DNA of 40,017 nucleotides from Microbacterium sp. Lineage in GTDB: Bacteria > Actinomycetota > Actinomycetes > Actinomycetales > Microbacteriaceae. Where the stretch lies: assembly GCA_002703245.1 (NCBI GenBank), contig NZTV01000096.1, positions 1 through 40,017 on the forward strand, in the 5' to 3' direction. Every line of letters starts with the position of its first letter. The stretch's first letter is position 1. The notes beneath the pieces are model-generated. The model made no database searches and was not told the DNA's origin. It saw only the letters and a program-made list of their open reading frames with translations. A program made the position numbers and the translations under genes. Below, piece by piece: positions 39,812-40,017 of the stretch.

Positions 39812-40017
39812 GGAGTTTCCGGACGTCTGAAATCGACCCGCGGTGACAGCTCGCTGCCGACGACCATGCTCTTGAGTGGGTCACGAGGGCCTCCAGTGGC
39901 CGCTGCTCGACCGCGCGTTTAGCCTCGATCCACCGATGAGCCGTGGGTGTGCCGGGGCGCCATGATCGGTGCGCGGTGACGTGTCGAGGGCAGGGTTGAG
40001 TTCCGGGCGTCGCATCC
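39812..40017. other. Right flank, no gene identified
   Basis: About 200 bp, perhaps host chromosome. A minus-strand frame without stops enters from the right edge and ends near 39890, but its residues match no family I know. Confidence 0.3.

Overview
The window is high-GC DNA (about 65-70 %) with Shine-Dalgarno sites, many GTG starts, stop/start overlaps of the ATGA/GTGA type and actinobacterial conjugation families (a DUF2637-like membrane protein, SCO6880-like and VirB4-like proteins). The host is almost certainly an actinomycete, probably of the Micrococcales (Microbacterium/Leucobacter type). The last point is inference from gene content, not from a marker gene.

Layout. Positions 1-271 hold the end of an IS481-type transposase and a possible transporter remnant. 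Positions 313-10386 hold a catabolic cluster, mostly on the minus strand: MHS-family transporter, FAD phenol-type monooxygenase, 2-hydroxypentadienoate hydratase, acylating acetaldehyde dehydrogenase, 4-hydroxy-2-oxovalerate aldolase, C-C bond hydrolase, extradiol dioxygenase, then an MDR oxidoreductase and an isochorismatase-fold protein. Together they would hydroxylate a phenol, open the catechol by meta cleavage, hydrolyse the product and convert the dienoate to pyruvate and acetyl-CoA. A GntR/FCD regulator (10568-11224) sits divergently next to the transporter, and an AraC regulator follows. A near-identical palindromic motif lies in front of the transporter and in front of the oxidoreductase and probably marks the regulon.

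Positions 12861-37172 hold a conjugative module in two divergent operons around a 505-bp control region (17441-17945). The minus operon runs from ssb through seven unknown small genes to a dprA-like gene and looks like a leading region expressed early in a recipient. The plus operon encodes a DUF2637-like protein, a ParB-like protein, an M23 peptidase, small membrane proteins, a VirB6-like channel, a SCO6880-like protein, a VirB4 ATPase, a VirD4/TraG coupling protein, a second SSB, and a very large methylase/helicase. A 174-codon gene overlaps the helicase N-terminal region in another frame. I recognise no relaxase or integrase. They may be outside the window or in an unrecognised form.

Positions 37248-39482 carry accessory genes: a zeta-type toxin with its putative antitoxin, and a MerR regulator with a carboxymuconolactone-decarboxylase-family enzyme behind a textbook 19-bp-spacer MerR promoter. 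At 39715-39763 there is a clean 3' part of a tRNA-Gly(CCC) gene without a proper 5' half. This is the expected signature of the right attachment site of an element integrated in a tRNA gene, so the sequence to its left is probably an integrative conjugative element carrying the aromatic catabolic genes as cargo.
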